A DNA stretch of 48,929 bases from an uncultured Pelagibacteraceae bacterium (GCA_902633335.1 CACPFY010000009.1:1-48929); one strand, 5' to 3'. Counted from the stretch's first letter, positions 26,665 through 34,666 are shown. Translations and numbers: made by a program. The notes: generated by a model from the sequence alone, not told the origin.

Positions 26665-27057
26665 TTATTTTAACTTTCCATCCTTTCTCATTTGTTCTCT
26701 TATTTTTGTTGCAGAAATTTGCTGCGTCTTTTCGTCAAGAACAATTTCCTCCATCTTATAACCAACGCCTCTTCCATAACAAATATTTGTAATATTAGGC
26801 ACTAGAGAAACTTGAATTCTACCTTTGTAATCTTTTAACGCCTCTAAAATATTTTTTTTAACTGTTTCAAAGTTAAAGGGATTGTCATCAACTCCTTGAA
26901 CATCACGGACCATAATATTTACCTGGCCAGTTTTTTTTAATATTTCTTCAAACAGTTTCTGATGTCCTGCATGCCACGGTTGCCATCTTCCAAGCATTTG
27001 AGCGGTCGGTTTCTTATTATCCCAGACATGACCATCATTTTTCATTTGGTCTGCCAT
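26665..27057 (-). CDS. Small HxGH-motif nucleotidyltransferase in the apr operon
   Basis: A 130-residue adenylyltransferase-superfamily protein. GRWQPWHAGHQKLF has the nucleotide-binding H-A-G-H at residues 29-32, RD at 51-52 lies in MVRDVQGVDD, and ISATKIREQM with the late IS-x-T-x-x-R motif is at 114-120. ATP sulfurylase shares these elements (HxGH and a late SGT-x-x-R), although it is far longer. The gene sits ten bases after the CADD-like gene and 51 bases before aprM. It could process adenylylsulfate in place of a missing sat, or be a nucleotide-cofactor enzyme. The superfamily is clear; the substrate is unknown. Confidence 0.75.
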   Translation of the reverse strand: MADQMKNDGHVWDNKKPTAQMLGRWQPWHAGHQKLFEEILKKTGQVNIMVRDVQGVDDNPFNFETVKKNILEALKDYKGRIQVSLVPNITNICYGRGVGYKMEEIVLDEKTQQISATKIREQMRKDGKLK

Positions 27058-27066
27058 AGAAATTCT

Positions 27067-27732
27067 TTAAGCAGCGGCTTGTATTTTATGCTTTGTAGAC
27101 ATTCCGCTTAGGAAATTCCAAAGATATCTTGCTGTCAGCATAGAAGCTTTTTCTGCTTTGATTTTTTCTTCATCTGTTAAAGCGTCCAATAGCTTTTCAC
27201 ACTCTTTTCTATGTATTACATCAGCAGCTTTATGAGCTTCAAAAAACTCTAAACCTTCTTTTGATGTAACTCCATAAAAATTTTTTAGTCCTCTTATTTT
27301 TGTTTCAGCAATTTCAGGGATTTGCCTTTCATAAGTATACAAAGAAGCTAAACCTTCAGCATATGATTTTCTCGCTTGATGAAAAAAGTTTTCAATCATA
27401 TCATTAGTAAACCATTCTCTCTTTACATCTTCGATTTTATCTTTGTCAGCTCCCATTGCCAATGCAAAGTTTTTCCACAGCTTTGGATGGTCTGCGTTAG
27501 GATTTTCTTCATCTTGAAGATTTTCCAAAAGAATTTTTCTTTTTTCAATGTCTTCACAAATTGAATGTGTAGCGCTTATGTATCTTGGAAATGCTTTTAC
27601 GTGTTGGTAATATTGTTCTGCGTAATCTCTGATTATCTCTCTTGTTAACTTTCCCTCATTCCAAGACTTATAGAATGGGTGATTTAATAAATGGTACTGG
27701 TCTAATTTTTTGTTAAGATCTTGTGAAAACAT
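27067..27732 (-). CDS. CADD-like haem-oxygenase-fold di-iron protein (candidate 4-aminobenzoate synthase)
   Basis: A 221-residue member of the PqqC/TENA-like HDO superfamily. The six candidate iron ligands are all visible: E75, H82, E135, H167, D171 and H174. Residues reported as needed by Chlamydia CADD are also present: Tyr21 in HPFYKSW (matching the sacrificed tyrosine), Tyr134 before E135, and Lys145. Spacing agrees with CADD as I recall it. CADD makes p-aminobenzoate from its own tyrosine, feeding folate. It is the first gene of the apr transcript, downstream of a terminator and a likely promoter, starting with an AAGGAG site. PqqC is less likely because no pqq genes are present. Confidence 0.8.
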   Translation of the reverse strand: MFSQDLNKKLDQYHLLNHPFYKSWNEGKLTREIIRDYAEQYYQHVKAFPRYISATHSICEDIEKRKILLENLQDEENPNADHPKLWKNFALAMGADKDKIEDVKREWFTNDMIENFFHQARKSYAEGLASLYTYERQIPEIAETKIRGLKNFYGVTSKEGLEFFEAHKAADVIHRKECEKLLDALTDEEKIKAEKASMLTARYLWNFLSGMSTKHKIQAAA

Positions 27733-27811
27733 ATATCTCCTTGGTTAATTAACATTATTAAACTGTTTAATCTTAGGGAATAGAATAATGATTTATCCAC
27801 ATCAAGTATAC

Positions 27812-27848
27812 AAAAAAAGGTGCGATGTTCTCGTTTTGATTCACCTTT
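27812..27848 (-). terminator. Terminator after the MFS gene
   Basis: On the minus strand, AAAGGTG pairs with CACCTTT across a 23-base interior that can itself form CGA/TCG, and the stem runs into an uninterrupted T-run. It lies about 30 bases past the MFS stop and about 80 before the CADD-like start, so the apr transcript probably begins in between. Confidence 0.65.
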
Positions 27849-27876
27849 GATTCTAATTTAGACTCAAAATACAACC

Positions 27877-29103
27877 TTAAATTGTTGCTTCAAATCTCTG
27901 AATAGGCCGTTCGTTTATAGGGTAATGAACAATAGTTGCAAATATCGATAAGGCAATAGCCATGTAGAAAGCATAATCATAAGAACCAAATTGATCATAA
28001 AAATATCCTCCCAGATACGCTCCTATGAAAGCTCCAACTTGATGACTCAAAAATACAATGCCAAAAAGGGAGCTTAAATATTTAGTTCCAAATATTTGCG
28101 CCACTATTCCATTAGTTGGAGGAACAGTAGATAACCATAATAGTCCAAAAGAAATTCCAAAAACTATAGACATTATATTCGATGGAGGTGAAAAAATGAA
28201 AATAGCTATCGATACAGCTCTCAAGGCATAGAGAATACAAAGTAAACTTTTTTTTCTATATTTAGTTCCTAAATAACCCATGCCCAATGTTCCTATAATA
28301 TTAAATAATCCTATAAGTGCTAAAATAATAGTTGCTGACCAACCTCCCATACCCCTTTCTTGCATATATCCAGGTATATGTGTAGCGATCAACGTTATTT
28401 GAAACCCACAAACAAAAAAACCTGCATTAAGTAAAAGATATCCTTTATGAGAAAAAGCTTCTTTTAATGCTTCAAAAAAAGTTTGATCTTTTACAACTGG
28501 CTGATTTTGATCAACTAGGTTTTTTGGGGAAAATATAAATAATGAAACTATTGAGCCAAATAATATAAAATATAGAAAATATTTTAAAGTTTCTTCCCAG
28601 CCAAATTCTCCTAAGGAATATTTTGTAAACAGAGGTGCAATAAAATATCCGACTGATGCTGCAGCAGTAACGAGACCTGAGGCTATTGTTCTTTTTTCGT
28701 TTGGAAAATGTTTGCTAACTTCAGATACGGGTACACTAATTGCGGTAGCTCCTAAAGCAATACCGATTAAAACTCCAAGACTAATTTGAAAATAAACACC
28801 TGTATTCGGTCCAGAATAAAGCATAAATATACCTGCACCAAATATTAGAAAACCTATGAAAACTGCTTTATTTCCACCAAACCTGTCTGCGACTAATCCA
28901 AACAAAGGTGAAAACATTCCCCAAAAAATCATTTGAATACCAATTGCTAAACCAAATTCTGTACGCGTGCATCCTAGTCCTTCTTCAAAAGCTTGAAAAA
29001 AAAGACCAAAGGTCTGTCTTAGACCCATAGAAATCATTATCACTACACAAGCAGAAATAAGTACAATAAGTGTTAATCTATTTTGTATGAATTTTTCTGA
29101 CAT
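27877..29103 (-). CDS. MFS transporter (OFA/monocarboxylate-like)
   Basis: A 408-residue, twelve-helix major facilitator. The N-terminal half includes GLRQTFGLFFQAFEE near residue 27 and the loop motif GLVADRFGGNKAVF near 64; the second half repeats YLGTKYRKKSLLC. The pattern recalls oxalate/formate antiporters and bacterial monocarboxylate carriers. It has its own terminator at 27812-27848 and begins two bases before the metC-like stop, so it shares a transcript with that gene. Substrate not predictable. Confidence 0.8.
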   Translation of the reverse strand: MSEKFIQNRLTLIVLISACVVIMISMGLRQTFGLFFQAFEEGLGCTRTEFGLAIGIQMIFWGMFSPLFGLVADRFGGNKAVFIGFLIFGAGIFMLYSGPNTGVYFQISLGVLIGIALGATAISVPVSEVSKHFPNEKRTIASGLVTAAASVGYFIAPLFTKYSLGEFGWEETLKYFLYFILFGSIVSLFIFSPKNLVDQNQPVVKDQTFFEALKEAFSHKGYLLLNAGFFVCGFQITLIATHIPGYMQERGMGGWSATIILALIGLFNIIGTLGMGYLGTKYRKKSLLCILYALRAVSIAIFIFSPPSNIMSIVFGISFGLLWLSTVPPTNGIVAQIFGTKYLSSLFGIVFLSHQVGAFIGAYLGGYFYDQFGSYDYAFYMAIALSIFATIVHYPINERPIQRFEATI

Positions 29104-29104
29104 T

Positions 29105-30280
29105 TTATTTAATATGCTTCATCGCATTTTTTAAATCATCAATAAGATCTTTAGGGTCTTCTAAACCAATATGGAGTCTTACAATGTGTTCATCTTTTTT
29201 CAAATTTAAATAGTTTCTGTATCCTCTCTCAACTATTTCTTGGTGTAGTGCTAAACTTTCAAATCCACCCCAACTATAACCATACCCAAAGAGTTTGAGA
29301 GAATTAACAAATTTTTTAATAGAATTTTTATTTTTTGATTTTATTCTTAAACCCATAAGACCCGAAGCTCCTTTAAAATATTTTTTCCACATTCTAAAAT
29401 TAAAAGAATCTTTTTTATAAGGGTAAAGCAATGTGACTTTTTTGTTTTTTGATAGAAATGCAGCAACCTTTTTTGCATTTGCTTGATGTTTTTCCAATCT
29501 AACGTCTAAAGTTCTTAAGCCTCTTAAAATTAAGTATGCATCATCGGGACTAAGTCTTAATCCCGTTATTTTATTAGTTTGTTCAACTAATTTAAAAGTT
29601 TTTTTGTTAACAGCTAAACTACCACCCATTACGTCTGAATGACCAGAATAATATTTCGTCGCTGAAACAATCGACATATCAAATCCTAATTTTATTGGTT
29701 TGAAAAAATACGGAGTTGCCCATGTGTTGTCGATTGCTGTAAAAATTTTTTTTCTTTTTGCAATTTTAATTATTTTTGATAAATCTTGAAATTCAAAGGT
29801 GTTGCTACCTGGACATTCTACAAAAATAAGTTTTGTTTTACTTGTTATATTTTTTGAAATAGTTTTTAAATCATGTGGATTGTAAAATTTAGTTTTTATT
29901 TGAAAATCTTTTAAAAATGTTTCTGTAAAAAGGCGCGTTGGAAAGTAAACTGGGTCTGCTACTAAAATTTCATCTCCTGGACGCACTACACTAAAAATAG
30001 CTAAAAAGACTGATCCAAAGCCAGTTGGAGTTAAAAAAGTGTGATAGCTTTCTTCTAATTCTGATAAAATTTTTTGTAAAATATGTGTTGTTGAAGTCCC
30101 TTGTCTACCATAATCAAAGTGACCTCCTCTCGGGTCTTTCTTATATTTTTTTTGCATCTTACGTATATCTTGTAAAGATTTAAAAATAATTGTAGATGCC
30201 CTCACAACCGGGGGATTGACTGACTGATTATGAAAGTCCTTAGCGGTGTGTTTTAGAAATGTGTTTATAGACTTTTTCAT
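29105..30280 (-). CDS. metC: Cystathionine beta-lyase-type PLP enzyme
   Basis: A 391-residue Cys/Met-metabolism PLP enzyme. The phosphate-binding YGRQGTSTT lies near residue 52, the cofactor aspartate in AIDNTWATPYFF near 186 and the Schiff-base lysine in SATKYYSGHSDVMGG near 208. Members cleave cystathionine to homocysteine or related C-S bonds. MetC is the best fit, but gamma-lyases and gamma-synthases of this fold cannot be separated by eye. It shares a direction with the following MFS gene, two bases apart, suggesting the transporter moves a related sulfur compound. Confidence 0.78.
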   Translation of the reverse strand: MKKSINTFLKHTAKDFHNQSVNPPVVRASTIIFKSLQDIRKMQKKYKKDPRGGHFDYGRQGTSTTHILQKILSELEESYHTFLTPTGFGSVFLAIFSVVRPGDEILVADPVYFPTRLFTETFLKDFQIKTKFYNPHDLKTISKNITSKTKLIFVECPGSNTFEFQDLSKIIKIAKRKKIFTAIDNTWATPYFFKPIKLGFDMSIVSATKYYSGHSDVMGGSLAVNKKTFKLVEQTNKITGLRLSPDDAYLILRGLRTLDVRLEKHQANAKKVAAFLSKNKKVTLLYPYKKDSFNFRMWKKYFKGASGLMGLRIKSKNKNSIKKFVNSLKLFGYGYSWGGFESLALHQEIVERGYRNYLNLKKDEHIVRLHIGLEDPKDLIDDLKNAMKHIK

Positions 30281-30345
30281 AAAAAGAGTATAAGTGAACT
30301 TTATATAAGTTTATTTAATTAAGATATAAAAAAGGAGGCAAAAAT

Positions 30346-30429
30346 ATGGGTTACCCTAAAAAACATAGAGGTAGACGAAAAATAGGATCAAAAAAAAGAA
30401 GAGCAAGAAAAAGAAACAAACGAAAATAA
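30346..30429 (+). CDS. 27-residue arginine/lysine-rich protein
   Basis: A 27-codon frame with an excellent ribosome site (AAAGGAGGC, about seven bases ahead of the ATG). It encodes a very basic peptide starting MGYPKKHRGRRKIGSKKRR and ending in lysine and arginine; about 60 percent of residues are lysine or arginine. Composition and size resemble tiny ribosomal proteins such as Thx or bS22, or an RNA-binding peptide. It is divergent from the metC-like gene and 11 bases ahead of the next membrane-protein gene. The family is unknown to me. Confidence 0.6.
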   Translation: MGYPKKHRGRRKIGSKKRRARKRNKRK

Positions 30430-30440
30430 TTCTAATTATC

Positions 30441-31145
30441 ATGACTGAAACTACTAAGATTCGTAAACTTAGTTTATGGATATTTTTTTTACCGTTAATA
30501 GCTATTAACCTGTGTTTATTTATATCTGTAAATTATTATCTCTTAGAAAATACAATATTTATGGTAGATCAAATAGGTAGATCCGGATTCACAATACCTT
30601 ATTTTGATGGAAGTGTTTCAATTAGCAGGGCTTCAAGAACTTTTCCGCAATATTTAATTTTTAAACCTTCGATGATTATTACCGGTATACTTTTATTTTA
30701 TTATTGGAATTATAATAATAATTTAATTTGTAAACTAAGAGGCACAGAAAATAAAAAATACAAGTTTCGAATGTTCGGGATTTTATCGGCAATATTTTTG
30801 ATAATTCACTCAATATTTTTAGGTGTAAAATTTGATATTCAGCTTTATAAATTATTTAGAAGAGTAGTTTTGCTGCTTTTTATTATATTCGAGTTAGTGG
30901 CTCAAGGAATACTTGTCTACTATTTATACAATATAAAAAATAAAATATTAGAAATAACTAATAAAAGAGTTTTAATTGCAAAGATAATATTGGTTTCAGT
31001 TCTAGTAATTGTAGCTTTCGCTAGTTTGCCAATATTAGTTACAAAAGGTAATACTCATTTTAAACATGCCCTTGAATGGAATTATTTTGTTGGGGTGATT
31101 ACTTTTTATTTATTGACATTTTTCTTCTGGAAGAGAACCACATAA
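30441..31145 (+). CDS. Integral membrane protein of unknown function
   Basis: A 234-residue hydrophobic protein with about six helices (roughly 10-30, 72-90, 108-127, 136-160, 175-197 and 212-230). A polar outer segment contains ISRASRTFPQYLIFKP near residue 55, and HALEWNYFVGVITFYLL lies near the end. The arrangement loosely recalls Frag1/DRAM/Sfk1 proteins, but I cannot confirm it. It shares a probable transcript with the 27-residue protein. The stop is one base inside the candidate noncoding RNA on the opposite strand. Confidence 0.6.
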   Translation: MTETTKIRKLSLWIFFLPLIAINLCLFISVNYYLLENTIFMVDQIGRSGFTIPYFDGSVSISRASRTFPQYLIFKPSMIITGILLFYYWNYNNNLICKLRGTENKKYKFRMFGILSAIFLIIHSIFLGVKFDIQLYKLFRRVVLLLFIIFELVAQGILVYYLYNIKNKILEITNKRVLIAKIILVSVLVIVAFASLPILVTKGNTHFKHALEWNYFVGVITFYLLTFFFWKRTT

Positions 31146-31312
31146 ATTTCTAGGCTTTCGCCCAGAAATTTAGTAGTTTTGGTTCGTCGTTGTAGGCGCT
31201 ACCGCCGAACCCACCCGATCAACCATTTTAGCGCTACTCAGTTGACCTTTCTGCCCCTTAAGCTTGAACCTCTCGGTTTTTCCTTAATTGGCCAGTTAAG
31301 AGTTGCCTCTTA
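31144..31312 (-). ncRNA. Candidate structured RNA with GNRA-loop hairpins
   Basis: This block is clearly GC-richer than its surroundings and carries no gene. Read on the minus strand it gives hairpins with GNRA tetraloops: GCAA at 31297-31312 (6 bp), GAGA at 31267-31278 (4 bp) and GAAA at 31144-31171 (8 bp plus 3 bp). Also visible are a 7 bp stem at 31217-31247 and a compound stem at 31181-31211 (GGTTCG/CGAACC with an inner GTAG/CTAC). On the plus strand these loops are not GNRA, so minus is favoured. It lies downstream of mnmA in the same direction. I could not match it to tmRNA, 6S, SRP or RNase P. Confidence 0.45.
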
Positions 31313-31382
31313 ATTAATTACATTAAATCATATTAAAAAAAAATATGTATCACTTATTAGTTGACTTAAATTTACTTGTGGA

Positions 31383-32513
31383 TTAGGTGGATAAATTTTT
31401 ATTAAATGTCTTGTCTATCCATCCCCCACCTAAAACTTTATCCCCAGATTCATCATTTAAATAGAACACACATGCCTGGCCTGGTGAAATGCCACTTTCA
31501 CCATCTAAAATATTTACCTCAGCCTTATTAGAATTTATTTTCACTTTGGCTCTAAGTAACTTTCCAGTGGATCTAACTTTAATCTTGATTTCATTTTTAA
31601 GCTCATACTCACTTCCTAAAATATTTAATTCTCTCAAAATTATTTTATTTACTTTTAAGGCCTCCTTCGGACCAACAATTATCGTATTATTATTATTGTC
31701 TATTTTTATTACATAAAGAGGGTCTTTATCAGAGATTTTAATTCCCCTTCTTTGTCCAATAGTATAATTTATAATTCCGTCATGTTGTCCAATTACCTTT
31801 CCTTTAATATCTATTATTTTTCCAGGATTGAAAGACTCTGGTCTAAATTTTTTTATTACTGAGCTATAGTCACCGTTAGGGACAAAACAAATGTCTTGGC
31901 TATCCGGTTTTTCGGCTACGTTAAGATTAAGTTTTTTTGCAATATTTCTTGTTTCTGTTTTTTCAATGTCTCCTAAAGGAAATCTTAAAAAATCAAGTTG
32001 GTCTTGAGTTGTATTAAATAAAAAATAGCTTTGATCTCTAGAAAAATCCTTAGCTCTATACATAGAGCTTTTTCCATTAGTTTGAATTCTTTTAATATAA
32101 TGACCGGTTATTAAAGCGTCGGCTTTTAGATCTTTAGAATATTTAAACAAATCTCTAAATTTGACTGTTTGGTTGCATTGTACGCAAGGTATGGGAGTTT
32201 CACCTGAAGAATAGCTCTCTATAAAATTATCTATAACTTCTTGCTTAAATTTTTTTTGATAATACAAAATCTCATGATTTATATTTAACTGCTCAGATAC
32301 TCTTTTAGCATCCAAAATATCCTGTCCCGCACAACATTGCCTTCCCTCTTTGGATTGCTTGGCCTCATCGTATAGTTTTAAAGTAATTCCTGTAACGTTA
32401 TACCCTTCTTCCTTCATTAAGCCTGCTACTACAGAAGAGTCTACTCCTCCAGACATAGCCACAACCACTTTTGTTTTTTTTTCCGGTTTATTTATTCCTA
32501 GTGAATTGATCAT
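31383..32513 (-). CDS. mnmA: tRNA-specific 2-thiouridylase
   Basis: MnmA makes 2-thiouridine at the wobble position of Glu, Lys and Gln tRNAs. The 376-residue protein has the PP-loop [15 protein letters not shown] near residue 19, and the two catalytic cysteines in [13 protein letters not shown] near 110 and [13 protein letters not shown] near 206. [17 protein letters not shown] near 240 is a strong family marker, and a C-terminal beta-barrel ends in SPGQACVFY. Length is normal. It is divergent from DUF3553 and cysQ. Confidence 0.95.
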   Translation of the reverse strand: MINSLGINKPEKKTKVVVAMSGGVDSSVVAGLMKEEGYNVTGITLKLYDEAKQSKEGRQCCAGQDILDAKRVSEQLNINHEILYYQKKFKQEVIDNFIESYSSGETPIPCVQCNQTVKFRDLFKYSKDLKADALITGHYIKRIQTNGKSSMYRAKDFSRDQSYFLFNTTQDQLDFLRFPLGDIEKTETRNIAKKLNLNVAEKPDSQDICFVPNGDYSSVIKKFRPESFNPGKIIDIKGKVIGQHDGIINYTIGQRRGIKISDKDPLYVIKIDNNNNTIIVGPKEALKVNKIILRELNILGSEYELKNEIKIKVRSTGKLLRAKVKINSNKAEVNILDGESGISPGQACVFYLNDESGDKVLGGGWIDKTFNKNLST

Positions 32514-32550
32514 ATAAAGTATATATTATATATATTATTTAATTTCCATA

Positions 32551-32730
32551 ATGCAATTTGATCTTGAACCAGGCGATTTCGTTATAAACCCTAAGAATAA
32601 AGAGTGGGGAACAGGACAAATACAATCGGTTATAAAAAATAAAATAACAGTAAATTTTCAGAATAGTGGTAAACAAGTTATTGATGTAAATCATATAATT
32701 TTAGAAAAGGTTAAAATAAATGAAAATTGA
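32551..32730 (+). CDS. DUF3553 small protein
   Basis: A 59-residue protein whose sequence fits DUF3553: LEPGDFVINPKNKEWGTGQI near residue 5 and KITVNFQNSGKQVI near 31, a small SH3-like barrel pattern common in Alphaproteobacteria. It overlaps the start of cysQ by 11 bases. No function is established that I know of; related KOW-like barrels bind nucleic acid or protein. Confidence 0.8.
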   Translation: MQFDLEPGDFVINPKNKEWGTGQIQSVIKNKITVNFQNSGKQVIDVNHIILEKVKINEN

Positions 32731-33496
32731 TTATAAAAAAATTGCTGAAGAACTAATTCCTATTTTTGAAGAAGCAGGCCAAGAGTCGATAAATTTATAT
32801 AATAAAGGATTAAAGATTGAAATTAAAGAGGATGGATCGCCAGTTAGTAATGGAGATTTAAAAGTCAATGAAATCATTAGTAAAAAGATTGAGCAACTTA
32901 CACCGGATATTCCTATTATTTCAGAGGAAACTGTTAATTTAGAGGAGAAAAATAAAAATTCTGTGTTTTGGTTAATTGACCCTATTGATGGAACGAAAGA
33001 ATATATTTCTGGGAAAGATGAGTACACTTTAAACGCAGCATTAGTAATTGATAAAAAACCTATTTTAGGCTTGGTGGGAGTCCCTAAAAAAAAACAACTA
33101 TTTTATTCCTATGCTATAGGTCAAAGTTTTATAAGACAAAATGGTGATGATAAAAAAATAGAATGTAAAAAAAAGGATGATAGAAATACTATTATTGCAG
33201 TTTCTAGTATGAGTAAACCACCAGAAATAATAATGAAAAAATTAAATGAGTATAAAGTTTCTTCAATCACAAAAGTCGCTAGTTCTTATAAATTTTGTCT
33301 AATTGCAGATGGTACTTTTGACATTTATGCTGCAAGAGAGAGAGCTAACGAATGGGATTATGCTGCAGGTCACGCTGTTGCTAAAAATGCAGGGGCAATC
33401 ATAACTACTTTAGATAATAAGCCTTTTTTGTATGGTAAAGAAGATTATAAAAATCCAAGTTTATTAATACTTAGGTCCAAAAATTTAAATGACTAA
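32720..33496 (+). CDS. cysQ: 3'(2'),5'-bisphosphate nucleotidase CysQ
   Basis: A 258-residue inositol-monophosphatase-fold enzyme removing the 3'-phosphate of PAP/PAPS. The metal-site motifs are SEETVNLEEK near residue 74, WLIDPIDGTKEYISGKDEYT near 90 and the late ANEWDYAAGHAVAKNAGA near 212. KEYISGKDEYTLNAALV is the CysQ-specific pattern versus inositol phosphatase. It hydrolyses PAP from sulfotransfer, useful even where sulfate reduction is missing. It overlaps DUF3553 and the small membrane protein on both sides. Confidence 0.88.
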   Translation: MKIDYKKIAEELIPIFEEAGQESINLYNKGLKIEIKEDGSPVSNGDLKVNEIISKKIEQLTPDIPIISEETVNLEEKNKNSVFWLIDPIDGTKEYISGKDEYTLNAALVIDKKPILGLVGVPKKKQLFYSYAIGQSFIRQNGDDKKIECKKKDDRNTIIAVSSMSKPPEIIMKKLNEYKVSSITKVASSYKFCLIADGTFDIYAARERANEWDYAAGHAVAKNAGAIITTLDNKPFLYGKEDYKNPSLLILRSKNLND

Positions 33497-33626
33497 AACA
33501 ATTTTAATTATAATAATATCTGTTGCAATTTTTGGTTTAATTGTTTTTGTCTTAGTAAAAAATGCATTAAAAAGAAAAATAGATCAATTGGTTGAAGAAG
33601 AAGAAAAATCAAATAATTTTGATTAA
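33489..33626 (+). CDS. Small single-helix membrane protein
   Basis: A 45-residue frame starting with ATG at 33489, eight bases before the cysQ stop ends. One transmembrane helix (about 4-25, ILIIIISVAIFGLIVFVLV) is followed by a charged lysine and then glutamate-rich tail (VEEEEKSNN). No family is recognised. It overlaps the recX end by 18 bases tail to tail. It may be a short anchored factor or a nonfunctional readout; the clear helix-and-tail layout makes it more likely real. Confidence 0.5.
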   Translation: MTKTILIIIISVAIFGLIVFVLVKNALKRKIDQLVEEEEKSNNFD

Positions 33627-34172
33627 TTTTTGGAATTCCTCTTGCTCCAAATTTAGAACTCTTTTTGATAAATCATAATCAAATCCTGCTCTAGCTAAAA
33701 CTCCCATATCTTTTTTATAAAATAACTCCCTATTTGCATTTGGTCTTATAGCTCCTATACGTCTTCTTTTACATAACTTTAGAGCAGATACGAAATCTGG
33801 CTCTATTTCTTTATTCTTAATTTTTTCTATACTTTGTTTAATAAATTTTTGATCTATTCCTTTCATTCTTAGAGATTGATTAATCTTATTTAGTGAATAG
33901 CCTCTTCTTAATAAAGTTCTTGATTTTGAGTCTGAGTACAATTCGTCATTTAAAAATTTATTTTGTTCTAGACTTACCAGAACATTATCAATTAATTCTG
34001 ATATTTCTTTTTTTGACTTTGTGGTTTTAAATTTAATTAAAACTTTTTTCATTAAATAGACTTTTAACTGTTGTTTAGAGGGACTATATTTTTCAATATA
34101 TGAGTAGGCCAAGTCTTTTAAGGCTGTGCTTAGTTCGTCAAAATCTTTTTTATTAGATGTGGGATTCATCAA
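33609..34172 (-). CDS. recX: RecX-type regulatory protein
   Basis: A 187-residue all-helical RecX-like protein that modulates RecA filaments. The three-helix repeats are visible: LAYSYIEKYSPSKQQLKVYL near 20, LRRGYSLNKINQSLRMKGI near 95 and RRIGAIRPN with LARAGFDYDLSKRVLNLE near the end. RecX usually has 140-260 residues. recA is not in this window. It is divergent from the ABA4-like gene with a 23-base gap. Confidence 0.75.
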   Translation of the reverse strand: MMNPTSNKKDFDELSTALKDLAYSYIEKYSPSKQQLKVYLMKKVLIKFKTTKSKKEISELIDNVLVSLEQNKFLNDELYSDSKSRTLLRRGYSLNKINQSLRMKGIDQKFIKQSIEKIKNKEIEPDFVSALKLCKRRRIGAIRPNANRELFYKKDMGVLARAGFDYDLSKRVLNLEQEEFQKLIKII

Positions 34173-34195
34173 TCTAATATACTATATTATTCAAA

Positions 34196-34666
34196 ATGAT
34201 AAATAACTTTGAAGAATATTTAACTGTAGAAAATATATTTCTTTTTTCTAATTGGGGGGTAATCCCTTTTTGGTTGCTTTTATTATTTTTTCCAAATAGT
34301 CCTTTTACACGTTTTTTAGTGCATTCAATTTTAATTCCTTTATTACTTGGTATTGCTTACATATTTATTGTTTATCAAATTTTTTTAAACGATAATTTTT
34401 TAGATGGTTTTGGTTTGTATTTGGGTATTGAAAATCTTTATGCTGTTTTTTCTGACGAAAATTTTCTTCTAATATTTTGGTTACATTTTCTCTCACTAAG
34501 TCTGTTTGTTGGAGCATGGATCGCACGGGATTCAACTAGATATTCTATTCCGAGGATTTTAACGGCGCTATCCTTGATCATAACTTATTTTACAGGTCCG
34601 CTTGGTATATTTTTATACTGGGTCATTAGAATTTTCTTTGCTAAAAAAATTTCTTTAAATGAATAA
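34196..34666 (+). CDS. ABA4-like (DUF4281) membrane protein
   Basis: A 156-residue, four-helix membrane protein. NWGVIPFWLLLLFFPNSP near residue 18, GAWIARDSTRYSIPRILTAL near 107 and TGPLGIFLYWVIRIFF near 133 match the ABA4-like family, whose plant member ABA DEFICIENT 4 is needed for neoxanthin formation. In bacteria the role is unknown, possibly carotenoid related. The stop overlaps the next start by eight bases, so it is coupled to the DsbA-fold isomerase gene. Confidence 0.75.
   Translation: MINNFEEYLTVENIFLFSNWGVIPFWLLLLFFPNSPFTRFLVHSILIPLLLGIAYIFIVYQIFLNDNFLDGFGLYLGIENLYAVFSDENFLLIFWLHFLSLSLFVGAWIARDSTRYSIPRILTALSLIITYFTGPLGIFLYWVIRIFFAKKISLNE

Noticed and set aside
27067-27732. PqqC (pyrroloquinoline-quinone synthase)
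   Set aside because: PqqC is cofactorless; here a full set of iron ligands is present along with CADD-specific tyrosine and lysine positions, and no other pqq genes are in the window.
31144-31312. tmRNA (split alphaproteobacterial type) for the structured RNA block
   Set aside because: GGGGCAGAAAGG on the minus strand recalls a tmRNA 5' end, but no tag frame ending in Ala-Ala, no CCA end and no pairing T-arm could be found.
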